Below are positions 8,345 to 16,233 of a DNA stretch of 64,000 bases, piece by piece. The notes under the pieces are model-generated. The model searched no databases, was not told where the DNA came from, and was given only the letters and a program-made list of their open reading frames with translations. This DNA comes from Sporosarcina sp. Marseille-Q4063 (lineage in GTDB: Bacteria > Bacillota > Bacilli > Bacillales_A > Planococcaceae): the NCBI RefSeq assembly GCF_018309085.1, contig NZ_CP070502.1:3343001-3407000 (forward strand). Direction: 5' to 3'. Made by a program: the position numbers and the translations under genes. Within the stretch, counting starts at the first letter, position 1, and each line of letters begins with the position of its first letter.

Positions 8345-8571
8345 TCTAATTATATCTTTACTGAGGTTAAAAAGAAAATGAGATTTCTTCCAGTCTTATA
8401 TTAACTAGCCATTAGAATCGTCCAATTGTAACCGCTTTACTAAAATCGTTTGTTTTCATAAGACTTCCAAATTCAATGAATGACAAGGTTCTATACTTAT
8501 AGCAAGATTTAACATTTAAAGAAATTACAAAAAAGTATTGACGTGTTAAACAAAAGAATGTAACCTAACAA

Positions 8572-8588
8572 TAACATGTGAAATGTTA
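8572..8588. promoter_or_regulatory. Palindrome, candidate GntR operator
   Basis: TAACAT (8572-8577) and ATGTTA (8583-8588) are separated by 5 nt, a 17-bp dyad typical of FCD-GntR operators. It lies ~115 nt before the dehydrogenase start, between a possible TTGACG -35 box (8538-8543) and the cre-like repeats. Confidence 0.45.
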
Positions 8589-8612
8589 CATGTCACTAGT
8601 TATTAATTAAAA

Positions 8613-8651
8613 AAAGAAAGCGATATCATTTTAAAGAAAGCGATATCATTT
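8613..8651. repeat. Tandem pair of cre-like boxes, 20-bp period
   Basis: The 19-mer AAAGAAAGCGATATCATTT occurs twice without change, at 8613-8631 and 8633-8651. Each copy holds AGAAAGCGATATCA (8615-8628 and 8635-8648), which fits the loose CcpA/LacI-family pattern WGNAANCGNWNNCA. The 20-bp spacing puts both on one DNA face just upstream of the ribosome binding site. Confidence 0.6.
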
Positions 8652-8699
8652 AATTGAAATGTTCGATTTATATTGATGAAATTTAGGGAGTGTAGATAA

Positions 8700-9719
8700 A
8701 TGAAAGCGGTTAGAATTCCAGAAGCAAACGTCATTGAAATACTAGAGATTCCTGAACCAACGATAGAACAAGCTGATGATGTAAAGGTGAAAATTAAAAG
8801 AGTCGGCATTTGCGGATCGGATATGCATATTTATCACGGTACAAATCCTCTTGCAACATACCCGCGAATTGTTGGACACGAAGTAGCAGGAGAAATAGTC
8901 GAAATCGGCCCGAATGTAAAAAAAGTAGCTGTCGGCGACCATGTCGTCATTGAACCCATCCGTTATTGCGGCGAATGTTACGCTTGTAAAAACGATAGAC
9001 CCAATGTATGTAAAGAAGTGTCTGTATTTGGTGTCCATGAAGACGGCGGTATGCGAGAAGTTGCGATTCTATCAGAGAAGCAAGTGCATAAAGTAAATCC
9101 GGAAATTGATTGGGATGAGGCAGTCATGGCAGAACCTTATACAATCGGGGCTCAAGCTACATGGAGGGGGAACGTCCAAGCTGGACAAACTGTATTTATC
9201 CAAGGTGCTGGACCTATCGGGATAACGGTTCTTAAAATGGCTAAACTGCGCGGTGCAACTGTTATTATGTCCGATTATACAAACGAAAGATTGGCGTTTG
9301 CAAAAGAAAATGGTGCAGACTACACGATCAATCCATCAGAAGTAGATGTAGAAACGAAGATAAATGAAATCACAAATAATGAAGGTGCAAATGTCGTCAT
9401 TGATGCGGTTGGATTGCCGCAAACTTTCGAGTTGAGTGTTAATGTGGCTTCGGTCGCTGGTAATGTTGTTTTACTAGGTTTCAATGCGACACCATCGGCA
9501 ATAGCACAAATGGAAATCACGAAAAAAGAATTGACGATTACAGGGTCGAGATTGCAGACGAATCAATTCGGTTATGTCGTCGGACTGATCAATGAAAAGA
9601 AATTGACGCATAATGGTTTAGTCACACATAAGTTTCCAGTGAGTCAAATCAAAGAAGCATTTGAGTTCATAGAAAAGAATCCTCAACTAGTCCGCAAAGC
9701 GATTATCGAGTTTGAGTGA
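8700..9719 (+). CDS. Zinc-dependent MDR dehydrogenase, L-galactonate/idonate dehydrogenase-like
   Basis: This 339-residue medium-chain dehydrogenase oxidises a secondary alcohol of a polyol or sugar acid with NAD(P). The catalytic zinc ligands C38 ('VGICGSD'), H60-E61 ('IVGHEVAGE') and E145 ('MAEPY') are visible. So are the four structural-zinc cysteines near 90-104 ('CGECYACKN...C') and the Rossmann loop 'IQGAGPIG' (~168). The overall form resembles LgoD/YjjN and sorbitol dehydrogenases. Linkage to an FCD-GntR regulator, a GntP permease and a uronate-dehydrogenase-like SDR points to a hexonate or hexuronate substrate, but this is inference. Confidence 0.88.
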   Translation: MKAVRIPEANVIEILEIPEPTIEQADDVKVKIKRVGICGSDMHIYHGTNPLATYPRIVGHEVAGEIVEIGPNVKKVAVGDHVVIEPIRYCGECYACKNDRPNVCKEVSVFGVHEDGGMREVAILSEKQVHKVNPEIDWDEAVMAEPYTIGAQATWRGNVQAGQTVFIQGAGPIGITVLKMAKLRGATVIMSDYTNERLAFAKENGADYTINPSEVDVETKINEITNNEGANVVIDAVGLPQTFELSVNVASVAGNVVLLGFNATPSAIAQMEITKKELTITGSRLQTNQFGYVVGLINEKKLTHNGLVTHKFPVSQIKEAFEFIEKNPQLVRKAIIEFE

Positions 9720-9773
9720 TACTAGAATAGATTTTATCAAAATATTTAGCTAAGAAGTTGGGGGAAAAGAAGA

Positions 9774-11126
9774 ATGCCATTAATTATAGTTGCTTTAGGA
9801 ATTATCGTTTTACTCGTATTGATCATGAAGTTTAACATGAATACATTTATTTCATTAATTGTTGTTTCATTCATGATCGCATTTGCTCTAGGAATGCCTT
9901 TTAATGAAATCGTGAATACGATTCAGGCAGGTATGGGAAATACCTTAGGAGGAATTGCGTTAGTCTTTGGACTTGGTGCGATTCTAGGTAAGTTGATAGC
10001 AGACGCGGGTGGAGCCCAACGTATTGCAATGACATTAATTGATAAGTTTGGCGAGAAGAGAATTCAATGGGCTGTTGTTGCTGCTGGATTCATTCTAGGT
10101 ATTGCGTTGTTCTTTGAAGTAGGTCTTGTATTATTAATTCCGATTGTGTATCAAATTTCGAAGCAATTAAGAATATCATTCTTTTGGTTAGGTCTACCGA
10201 TGACGACTGCATTATCCGTAACGCATGCATTTTTGCCGCCGCATCCAGGACCGACTGTTATTGCTCAGCAATACGGAGCAAATGTAGGATTAGTATTGCT
10301 TTATGGTTTTCTAATTGCGATTCCGATAGTCATTATCGCTGGACCATTATTTACAATAATTGCAAGAAAAATTGTTCCGTCTGCTTTTGAAAAGGAGCCT
10401 ACAGGAAGTATGGCTTCTATCGGGAATGCGAAGCAATTTAATTTAGAAGATACGCCAGGTTTTGGTATCAGTGCATTCACTGCTTTGTTTCCGGTTATTT
10501 TGATGGCGCTTTCAACGATTGTTATTTTATTTGAAGATGCCATGGGGTTATCAGGAAACTGGGTTTTTGACTTAATTGCAGTTATCGGAGCGCCAACGAC
10601 AGTTATGTTGCTTTCTGTACTGCTTGCGTTAGTTACGATGGGGACTGCACGAAAAATCCCGATGAAACAACTTATGAAATCCGCAGAAAATTCGATTGCA
10701 GCCATCGGTATGATGTTACTCATTCTCGGTGCTGGCGGGTCGCTTAAACAAGTCTTGATAGACGGAGGCGTTGGTGACACCGTTGCGCAGCTTTTTGATG
10801 GCAGTACGATTTCGCCGCTAATTTTGGCTTGGCTTATCGCTGCGCTCATGAGAATCGCGCAAGGATCTGCGACAGTCGCTGCATTGACAACCGCTGGACT
10901 GGTTATCCCATTGATGGCCGGTACCGACGTTAATGTAGAGCTAATGGTGTTAGCAACAGGTGCGGGAAGTATCATTGCTTCACACGTAAATGATACTGGT
11001 TTCTGGATTGTTAAAGAATCTTTCGGATTAACAATGAAAGAAACATTCGGAACTTGGACAGTCCTTGAAACACTTATTTCAGTACTAGGTCTTGGATTTG
11101 TTTTATTATTAAGTATGTTTGTATAA
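9774..11126 (+). CDS. GntP family gluconate/sugar-acid permease
   Basis: The 450-residue polytopic protein has about 12 hydrophobic segments throughout its length. GntP family marks include 'NTLGGIALVFGLGAILGKL' (~60-78), 'HAFLPPHPGPT' (~150-160) and 'ASHVNDTGFWIVKE' (~400-413). Members import gluconate, idonate or related acids by proton symport. AGTTGGGGGAAAAGAAGA precedes the ATG. It is 54 nt downstream of the dehydrogenase and probably in the same operon, so the dehydrogenase likely acts on the imported acid. Confidence 0.93.
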   Translation: MPLIIVALGIIVLLVLIMKFNMNTFISLIVVSFMIAFALGMPFNEIVNTIQAGMGNTLGGIALVFGLGAILGKLIADAGGAQRIAMTLIDKFGEKRIQWAVVAAGFILGIALFFEVGLVLLIPIVYQISKQLRISFFWLGLPMTTALSVTHAFLPPHPGPTVIAQQYGANVGLVLLYGFLIAIPIVIIAGPLFTIIARKIVPSAFEKEPTGSMASIGNAKQFNLEDTPGFGISAFTALFPVILMALSTIVILFEDAMGLSGNWVFDLIAVIGAPTTVMLLSVLLALVTMGTARKIPMKQLMKSAENSIAAIGMMLLILGAGGSLKQVLIDGGVGDTVAQLFDGSTISPLILAWLIAALMRIAQGSATVAALTTAGLVIPLMAGTDVNVELMVLATGAGSIIASHVNDTGFWIVKESFGLTMKETFGTWTVLETLISVLGLGFVLLLSMFV

Positions 11127-11140
11127 AAATTGTTCGTTGA

Positions 11141-11170
11141 GGTTCGCCCTTTTGTGGCGGGCCTTTTTTT
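11141..11170 (+). terminator. Intrinsic terminator after the GntP permease
   Basis: GGTTCGCC (11141-11148) pairs with GGCGGGCC (11156-11163), followed by seven Ts. Confidence 0.8.
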
Positions 11171-11255
11171 GCTTAGAAAGTGGACAGGGTTTTATTCGAA
11201 AGCCATATGGGAATATATAGGGTAATAGTTAGAAGTGATTGGGAGGAGTTTTGAG

Positions 11256-12011
11256 GTGAAGAAAATTGTGCTGATTGGCGGAAGTGGAACAATTGGAAGT
11301 ATATTGCGAGAAGGGTTTACATCAGAATTCGATGTGGTTAATCTTGATCTGGAAGTCAATAATCGAAATCAAAATGAATGTAAAGTGGATGCGACAAAAT
11401 ATGATGAACTCGTTCGTTCGATTCCAAAAGTTGCGGATGTACTGGTAAATTTACTTTCAAAACCGCAAACAGATAACTTGGTTGACGTTGCTGAAATGGA
11501 CAAATTGGTCGATGTGTTTCTGAAAGCTTCTTATCATATATTCCAGGCGGCGATTGATCTCGGAATACCCAAAGTGGTCGTTGCAAGTAGCAATCACGTC
11601 ACTGATTATTATGAAGAAGACGGGGATTCAACACTCGGTCGAGAAATTACCGTCAACGATTATCCTTATTCAGTCGGACTTTACGGTACATTGAAACTTG
11701 CAATCGAAAACGTCGGCTTCGCTTTTCACAATAAACACAATCTCTCCGTCATCAACCTGCGAATCGGCAGCGTCAAACAAAATGAAGAAACCGAGATCTA
11801 CGAAGACCTCGACAGACTTAAGCATACCTGGCTTTCTGAAATAGATACCGTCAACCTCTTCAGAAAAGCAATCAACTCTGATGTGAAGTTCGGGACCTAT
11901 TACGGCGTTTCTGATAATCAAGGCAAGCCTTGGGATAACGACAAGGCTAAAAGGGAGTTGGGGTTTGAGTCGGTTTGGAGTGCGGAGGATGTGATTGAAG
12001 AGGGGGATTGA
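11256..12011 (+). CDS. Uronate-dehydrogenase-like extended SDR
   Basis: The 251-residue NAD-dependent short-chain dehydrogenase resembles uronate dehydrogenase, which oxidises glucuronate or galacturonate to the aldarolactone. I choose GTG at 11256 because GGGAGGAG (11241-11248) is spaced for it; the frame's first GTG (11235) has no site. The dinucleotide loop is 'GGSGTIGS' (~8-15), the active-site block 'SSNHVTDYY' (~111-119), and the YxxxK pair Y143/K147 ('YGTLK'). 'LRIGSV' (~165) matches the family's substrate-binding region. It follows the GntP terminator by 85 nt, so it may have its own promoter or depend on readthrough. Confidence 0.8.
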   Translation: MKKIVLIGGSGTIGSILREGFTSEFDVVNLDLEVNNRNQNECKVDATKYDELVRSIPKVADVLVNLLSKPQTDNLVDVAEMDKLVDVFLKASYHIFQAAIDLGIPKVVVASSNHVTDYYEEDGDSTLGREITVNDYPYSVGLYGTLKLAIENVGFAFHNKHNLSVINLRIGSVKQNEETEIYEDLDRLKHTWLSEIDTVNLFRKAINSDVKFGTYYGVSDNQGKPWDNDKAKRELGFESVWSAEDVIEEGD

Positions 12012-12013
12012 AA

Positions 12014-12046
12014 AAGGTTTAGCCGGGGATAAACTGGCTAAACCTT
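12014..12046 (-). terminator. Terminator for the zinc-ribbon gene
   Basis: AAGGTTTAGCC (12014-12024) pairs perfectly with GGCTAAACCTT (12036-12046). The A-tract at 12011-12015 gives a U-tract only on the minus strand, so it ends the gene at 12053-12292. Confidence 0.75.
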
Positions 12047-12052
12047 CATGGA

Positions 12053-12292
12053 TTACTCTAATTCATCAATATATCTTAGCGAATCCCCACGAGGTCCTTT
12101 TTCGAAAAAATCAACTGAATCGTAATCGTCAGGAGAATAATCTTCGTAATAATCTACATCGGGGACAATGGTTTCGCTGTCGATACCGCTAACCAACATC
12201 GCCCTTGTGCACATTGGGCAAACGTTTATATCTCTCCATTTATCAACAGCATATTCATTATCGCACTTAACACAAGTACCGTAATTCGCCAT
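12053..12292 (-). CDS. Small zinc-ribbon protein with an acidic tail
   Basis: The 79-residue protein has two CxxC knuckles, C7-C10 ('CVKC') and C25-C28 ('CPMC'), forming a rubredoxin- or zinc-ribbon-like module. An acidic, Tyr/Asp-rich tail follows (~45-70, 'PDVDYYEDYSPDDYDSVDFF'). Several ATGs are in frame. AAAGGAG on the minus strand is properly spaced for the ATG at 12292 (MANYGTCVKC), so the two upstream ATGs are not favoured. The function is unknown; protein or nucleic acid binding is plausible. Confidence 0.7.
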   Translation of the reverse strand: MANYGTCVKCDNEYAVDKWRDINVCPMCTRAMLVSGIDSETIVPDVDYYEDYSPDDYDSVDFFEKGPRGDSLRYIDELE

Positions 12293-12416
12293 CAACATCG
12301 ACTCCTTTATTAAGAAATATGATTCTCTCAAAGACTAGTGTACTTAGTAATTTGAAAATGGTGAACGCATTTTGCAACAGATTGTTGCTTTGTGAATTAA
12401 CTATCGTAGTAATAAT

Positions 12417-12453
12417 AAAAAGTCATCCAATTTATAGAATGGGTGACTTTTTT
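12417..12453 (+). terminator. Orphan terminator-like hairpin
   Basis: AAAAGTCATCC (12417-12427) pairs with GGGTGACTTTTTT (12441-12453). No + strand gene directly upstream needs it; the previous + gene ends at 12011. Confidence 0.55.
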
Positions 12454-12490
12454 GAGTTAAATATTGGATATAGAGTGGGGTGGGGGATCT

Positions 12491-12616
12491 TTAGTCGTTT
12501 GAGAGTGGGTATTAGTCGCATTAGCATGTTCATTGGTCGTTTGAGTGTGCGCTATAGTCGCTTTGAATCCGATATTAGTCGTTTGAGCGCTAACTTTAGT
12601 CGTTTCACGTTCTATT
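12491..12616 (+). repeat. Six tandem 21-bp repeats (TTAGTCGTTTGAG core)
   Basis: The core TTAGTCG or a one-base variant starts at 12491, 12512, 12533, 12554, 12575 and 12596, exactly 21 bases apart each time. The first 13 bases are most conserved; the last 8 vary. Read in the frame of a 117-codon open frame (12319-12672), the units become a heptad of the form hydrophobic-Ser-Arg-hydrophobic-x-x-x, and the Arg codon varies only at its third base. It could be a small repeat protein, a minisatellite or a multi-site protein-binding element. No good start codon with a ribosome site is seen. Confidence 0.8.
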
Positions 12617-12630
12617 TACCATTTAATTGG

Positions 12631-12733
12631 TTGCGGCACTACTGGGTGGCGTCCCCAGTTGGACATGCGTAAGTATTCTTTTCCACGTTCCGTCGAAGGT
12701 GCCCCATATACGCGGGACAGAGGAGTGCCGCCT
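12631..12733. repeat. Imperfect inverted-repeat element of ~100 bp
   Basis: GCGGCACTACT near 12633 is the inverted match of AGGAGTGCCGC near 12721, with one mismatch. The body is GC-rich compared with its surroundings. No transposase is present. It may be a MITE-like or intergenic repeat of the Bacillales. The rest of the 12293-12855 gap holds only the listed terminators and 21-bp repeats. Confidence 0.45.
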
Positions 12734-12820
12734 CTCTGTGACTATCAGTATATACGGAAATGATATGATTTATTCTAGATTGAGTGAAGATTTTAATAGG
12801 GTGACCACGTAAACAAAAAA

Positions 12821-12849
12821 AGCCAACCGCTACAACAAAGCGGTTGGCT
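12821..12849 (-). terminator. Terminator of the FAD/2Fe-2S dehydrogenase operon
   Basis: AGCCAACCGCT (12821-12831) pairs perfectly with AGCGGTTGGCT (12839-12849). The A-tract at 12815-12821 supplies the U-tract on the minus strand. Confidence 0.9.
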
Positions 12850-12855
12850 CCCAAA

Positions 12856-14067
12856 TTAAGAAATCTTATATTCATCAAAAGCTTGCTCAATCTTTGCGCG
12901 TCCCTCGTCAATCCCCGGATGGAATTGAATAGACGCAGCCTCACGTACTGCTTTTACATTTTCAACAGCTTGTTGGATTTTAGCGTTGATGTCTTTTTGA
13001 TCACGCAATTTCTGCTTTACAATCGATAATCCCGCTAATTCGCCTTGAGCTCTTGCGACTTTCGCACTTTCGATGCCTGTGATGTTGCCGGCGACGAAGA
13101 GTCCTTCGAGTGGCGTTTCCATTTGTTCGTTGTGGACAGGGACGTGTCCGCCTAGTTCTTCAACGTATTTGAACGGGCAACCAATCACGGAAGCAAGTTC
13201 TGCGAGCGGATAAAGTCCGCCGGCGATGCAAACGAAATCGACTTCAATAATTTTTTCGCTGCCTTTGACAATTTCTCCGTCCGCAGTGATATCGCACATC
13301 GTGACGGATTCTACTTTTTCTGTTCCGTTAATTTGAACAATGGCTTTACGGATATGAATAGGCATGCCCCACATTTTCACGCCGCCTTTTGGATAAAAGG
13401 AAACAGCGATGTTACGCACCCATTCCGCTTTCGCGAATTTACTTCCGAAACGGAGAAAAGCTGATGGAGCTAAGTGGGCAATGCGCACTAAACCTTCCAT
13501 GACTTTCCTCGGGTTTGCGTGATCTTTCGTCACGACATTACTTGCCGGCAACGCCATGCTGTGTAGCTCGACACCCGCGATTTGCAATTCGCGCGCAATC
13601 GCAGCGGACAAGACGTTAACGCCGACAACGACGCCTTTATTTCCAACACGCACACGGTGGACGTTCGTCATAACTTGTGCTGCACCGATTGACATGACGC
13701 CTGGAAGCGTCCAGCCAGGAATCGGCGCAGCTGTTTCGGCGGCACCTGTTGCGATTAATAGATTTTCCGATTCGAAAACGCCTTCATTTGTATGAACTGC
13801 GTAACCATGATCCGTTTTTTCGATATGGTGCGCGGAAATTCCGCATTTAATTTCTGTGTTCAGTGCTGTTGCTTTATCCATCAAAATCTTAGTTTCTTCG
13901 ATTCCGTTCCACCATTCTCCGGTTGGCTCTTGGTGAAGTTGTCCAAGCAGTCGACCGCCTGGTTTTGGAAATTCATCCATAACGAGAACGTGGAGTTTTG
14001 ATTCGCGGCAGGCAATGGCTGCTGATAATCCAGCAGGGCCCGCACCGATGATGACTACATCATACAT
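12856..14067 (-). CDS. FAD-dependent oxidoreductase subunit (HcnB/SoxA/LhpA-like alpha subunit)
   Basis: The ~403-residue flavoprotein has an N-terminal FAD loop 'VVIIGAGPAGLSAA' (~4-17), 'IATGAAETAAPIPGW' (~107-121), a second NAD/FAD-type loop near 143 ('GVVVGVNVLSAAIA') and a C-terminal 'EGLFVAGNITGIE' (~325). This matches the FAD subunit of heterotrimeric amine or amino-acid dehydrogenases (HcnABC, opine and hydroxyproline dehydrogenases). The ATG at 14067 overlaps the upstream gene by 8 nt; a GTG at 14076 is possible but has poor spacing. It should work with the next two small iron-sulphur proteins. Substrate unknown. Confidence 0.88.
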   Translation of the reverse strand: MYDVVIIGAGPAGLSAAIACRESKLHVLVMDEFPKPGGRLLGQLHQEPTGEWWNGIEETKILMDKATALNTEIKCGISAHHIEKTDHGYAVHTNEGVFESENLLIATGAAETAAPIPGWTLPGVMSIGAAQVMTNVHRVRVGNKGVVVGVNVLSAAIARELQIAGVELHSMALPASNVVTKDHANPRKVMEGLVRIAHLAPSAFLRFGSKFAKAEWVRNIAVSFYPKGGVKMWGMPIHIRKAIVQINGTEKVESVTMCDITADGEIVKGSEKIIEVDFVCIAGGLYPLAELASVIGCPFKYVEELGGHVPVHNEQMETPLEGLFVAGNITGIESAKVARAQGELAGLSIVKQKLRDQKDINAKIQQAVENVKAVREAASIQFHPGIDEGRAKIEQAFDEYKIS

Positions 14068-14461
14068 GCGGTTCACCGTCCTTTTTTCCTTCGTTTAACT
14101 TTTCGAATTCGGCATACGTGCGCGGCCATTCTTCAGTTTTTGACTTGAATGGTGCCGCTTCCATTTTGCCACTATCGACTTTCATGTCTTTTTGAATGGT
14201 TGTCATGCATGCGCGAACGCCGTTTACATCGTCAACTGTGACGCGGCATTCAAAACAATGCCCGATATTGCAATAAATAGCGCGCGGTGCACCGGTTTCT
14301 TCATGCACGCGCAATTGACGAATTCCGTTTGCAAGCAGTGCCGAAGCGATTGTGTCGCCTTCGAAACCGGTATATGTATTTCCATCAAAAGTAAACGTGA
14401 CGGGTGTTTGGTTTTTTAGTTTCCCTAAAACTGGATGATCGATAATCCGATTATTGTTCAT
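14060..14461 (-). CDS. [2Fe-2S] ferredoxin-like subunit (HcnA-like)
   Basis: The 133-residue protein has a beta-grasp ferredoxin domain. Cysteines at ~64, 69, 72 and 85 ('YCNIGHCFECRVTVDD' and 'VRACMT') give the Cx4CxxCx12C pattern of the small subunit of HcnABC-type dehydrogenases. It should carry electrons from the FAD subunit. The ~30-residue C-terminal tail is charged. The gene overlaps its upstream neighbour by 11 nt and its downstream neighbour by 8 nt, showing tight operon coupling. Confidence 0.87.
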   Translation of the reverse strand: MNNNRIIDHPVLGKLKNQTPVTFTFDGNTYTGFEGDTIASALLANGIRQLRVHEETGAPRAIYCNIGHCFECRVTVDDVNGVRACMTTIQKDMKVDSGKMEAAPFKSKTEEWPRTYAEFEKLNEGKKDGEPHV

Positions 14462-14726
14462 TGCGTTTCTTACCTCCTAAAACGGATAGTGAAACAGGTC
14501 GAACAGGGGGTTGAACCTTTAATGGGATATCATTGCCCGGTTTTTCTCCTGTAACTTCCTCAAGGACCGCATCGACAGCTGGACGACATGTGCGACCCCC
14601 ACAATAGCCCATTCCTGCACGAGTACGCAGTTTTAATTCGCGGGCTGAACAGCTATATTTACTTGCTGTATTTTCAATGTCTTCAAGTGATACTTCTTCA
14701 CATCTACAGATAATCAATTTATCCAT
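14451..14726 (-). CDS. BFD-like [2Fe-2S] protein of the dehydrogenase complex
   Basis: The 91-residue protein has cysteines C7, C9 ('IICRCEEV') and C42, C47 ('YCGGRTC'), the CxC...CxxxxC pattern of BFD-like [2Fe-2S] domains. In many homologues this domain is fused to the FAD subunit; here it is separate and encoded first in the operon. The frame opens earlier (14750), but GGGAGG on the minus strand fits the ATG at 14726. It is divergent from the DAO-type gene at 14930. Confidence 0.85.
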   Translation of the reverse strand: MDKLIICRCEEVSLEDIENTASKYSCSARELKLRTRAGMGYCGGRTCRPAVDAVLEEVTGEKPGNDIPLKVQPPVRPVSLSVLGGKKRNEQ

Positions 14727-14929
14727 TAGGCCAATCCTCCCTTTACACACTCGATTTTCATCTTACTGGTTTATATTTCTACAAAATAAAGTTTGACACT
14801 TCATCCCCTATTATTCTAACATAGATACTAGTAGAGCAATAATAATTTTTATAGAAAACAGAAGATTGTTTGGCTATGTCTTCTCTAGAGTAGTATAAAC
14901 GATTCGTCTGTGTCAAAGGAGGATTTCAC

Positions 14930-16105
14930 ATGTCGAAACAAAATCATGCAGAAGTGGCAATAATTGGCGGCGGTATTGTCGGTTCTGCAATCGCATATTA
15001 TGTCGCGAAATCTGGAATCGATTGCGTATTAATCGAGAAGAATGATATAGCAAGCGGTACATCATCTCGTTGTGATGGAAACATTACGATTGTCGATAAA
15101 GATCCAGGCTTCGATAGTTTGATGTCATTGAAAAGTCAGGAATTAACAGTGGATTTACAGCACGAGTTGGATTTGGGCTTTGAATATCGCGCGCTTGGAA
15201 GTTTGCTAGTTTGTGAAAATGACAATGAAATGCAAGCGGCGGCAGAATGGGTGGACATTCAAACAAAAGCGGGTTTGAAGTTCAAATTGCTAGACCGTGA
15301 AGATCTACGTCAAGAGTCGCCTTATTTCGCTGATGACATTCCAGGTGGATTAGAATGTGAAACTGATTCTCTTATTAACCCATACCTGTTTTGTTACTCA
15401 CTTATCGATAAAGCGAAACAATATGGTTTAAGAGTGCAGACGCAGGCGGAAGTTACGGGAATCACGAAAAAAGAAGAATTTACAATTGAAACAACGAACG
15501 GCACATTTACGGCGAAAAAAGTCGTGAACGCTGCGGGCGTATGGGCGCCATTCATCGGGAAAATGTTGGATTTAGATATCCCGATTATCCCTCGAAAAGG
15601 GCATATTATCGTCGGTGCTAGACAAAAGCCGGTCATGATGCGAAATGTGATGGAATTCGGCTACTTGATGAATAAATTCGGTCGAGATCGCATCGTCGAT
15701 AAGCGTACGGAAAAGCACGGGGTTGCTCTCGTACTTGAACCGACTGAAAGCCAAAACTTTTTAATCGGAAGCAGCCGTCAATTCGTCGGATACGATGGAA
15801 GAATCGACATGAACGTAGTCGAAACAATGGCCATGAGAGCGCTTCGTTTTTATCCGAAAATGGATGACTTTACGATGATTCGTGCGTATACAGGTTTCAG
15901 ACCTTGGACAGAAGATCATCTTCCGATTGTCTCGGAAGTTGAACAAATTCCTGGGTTTTACATCGCAGCAGGTCATGAAGGGGACGGAATCAGTTTAGCA
16001 ACTGTGACAGGCAAGCTCATTGAAGAATTGATCAACGAGAAGACGACTACGATTCCAACAGATCCACTCAGATTCGACCGTTTTGATAAAGTTCCAGTTT
16101 TATAA
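14930..16105 (+). CDS. DAO-family FAD oxidoreductase (HcnC/SoxB-like beta subunit)
   Basis: The 391-residue flavoenzyme begins with the FAD loop 'VAIIGGGIVGSAIAYYVA' (~9-26). It has 'SGTSSRCDGNI' (~42-52), 'VVNAAGVWAP' (~198) and the C-terminal 'FYIAAGHEGDGISLATVTG' (~344-362), all marks of D-amino-acid-oxidase-like dehydrogenases. Such proteins are the substrate-oxidising subunit of HcnABC, opine, sarcosine or hydroxyproline systems. AAAGGAGG precedes the ATG. Its divergence from the three-gene FAD/Fe-S operon suggests that four gene products make one complex, oxidising a secondary amine such as proline, hydroxyproline or sarcosine. Confidence 0.87.
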   Translation: MSKQNHAEVAIIGGGIVGSAIAYYVAKSGIDCVLIEKNDIASGTSSRCDGNITIVDKDPGFDSLMSLKSQELTVDLQHELDLGFEYRALGSLLVCENDNEMQAAAEWVDIQTKAGLKFKLLDREDLRQESPYFADDIPGGLECETDSLINPYLFCYSLIDKAKQYGLRVQTQAEVTGITKKEEFTIETTNGTFTAKKVVNAAGVWAPFIGKMLDLDIPIIPRKGHIIVGARQKPVMMRNVMEFGYLMNKFGRDRIVDKRTEKHGVALVLEPTESQNFLIGSSRQFVGYDGRIDMNVVETMAMRALRFYPKMDDFTMIRAYTGFRPWTEDHLPIVSEVEQIPGFYIAAGHEGDGISLATVTGKLIEELINEKTTTIPTDPLRFDRFDKVPVL

Positions 16106-16125
16106 TAAACAAAAGAATTAACATA

Positions 16126-16181
16126 AAGTGGCTATCATGAATGCTGCGAAAAATTTGCAGTACTTGTGATAGCTATTTTTA
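16126..16181 (+). terminator. Hairpin with U-tract between the DAO gene and the YkvI-like gene
   Basis: TGGCTATCA near 16129 pairs with TGATAGCTA near 16167, with a nested GCTGC/GCAG pairing, and TTTTT follows. It can terminate or attenuate transcription into the transporter gene. Confidence 0.65.
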
Positions 16182-16233
16182 TTTATACTTATATTCATCA
16201 GGGGAAATTCTGCATAATTGGGGGAAGTTAAAA

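Noticed and set aside
10301..10975. 224-codon minus-strand frame opposite the GntP permease
   Set aside because: It is antisense to a clear permease; Ser/Ile/Pro-rich composition is what a reversed membrane-protein gene gives, and no ribosome site precedes it.
12491..12616. CRISPR-like array
   Set aside because: Units are direct 21-bp repeats without spacers and with gradual divergence, and no cas gene is present.
12319..12672. 117-codon + strand ORF across the 21-bp repeats as a full gene
   Set aside because: The frame's ATG lies before a terminator-like hairpin at 12417-12453 and lacks a ribosome site. I list the repeat array itself and keep translation as an open question.
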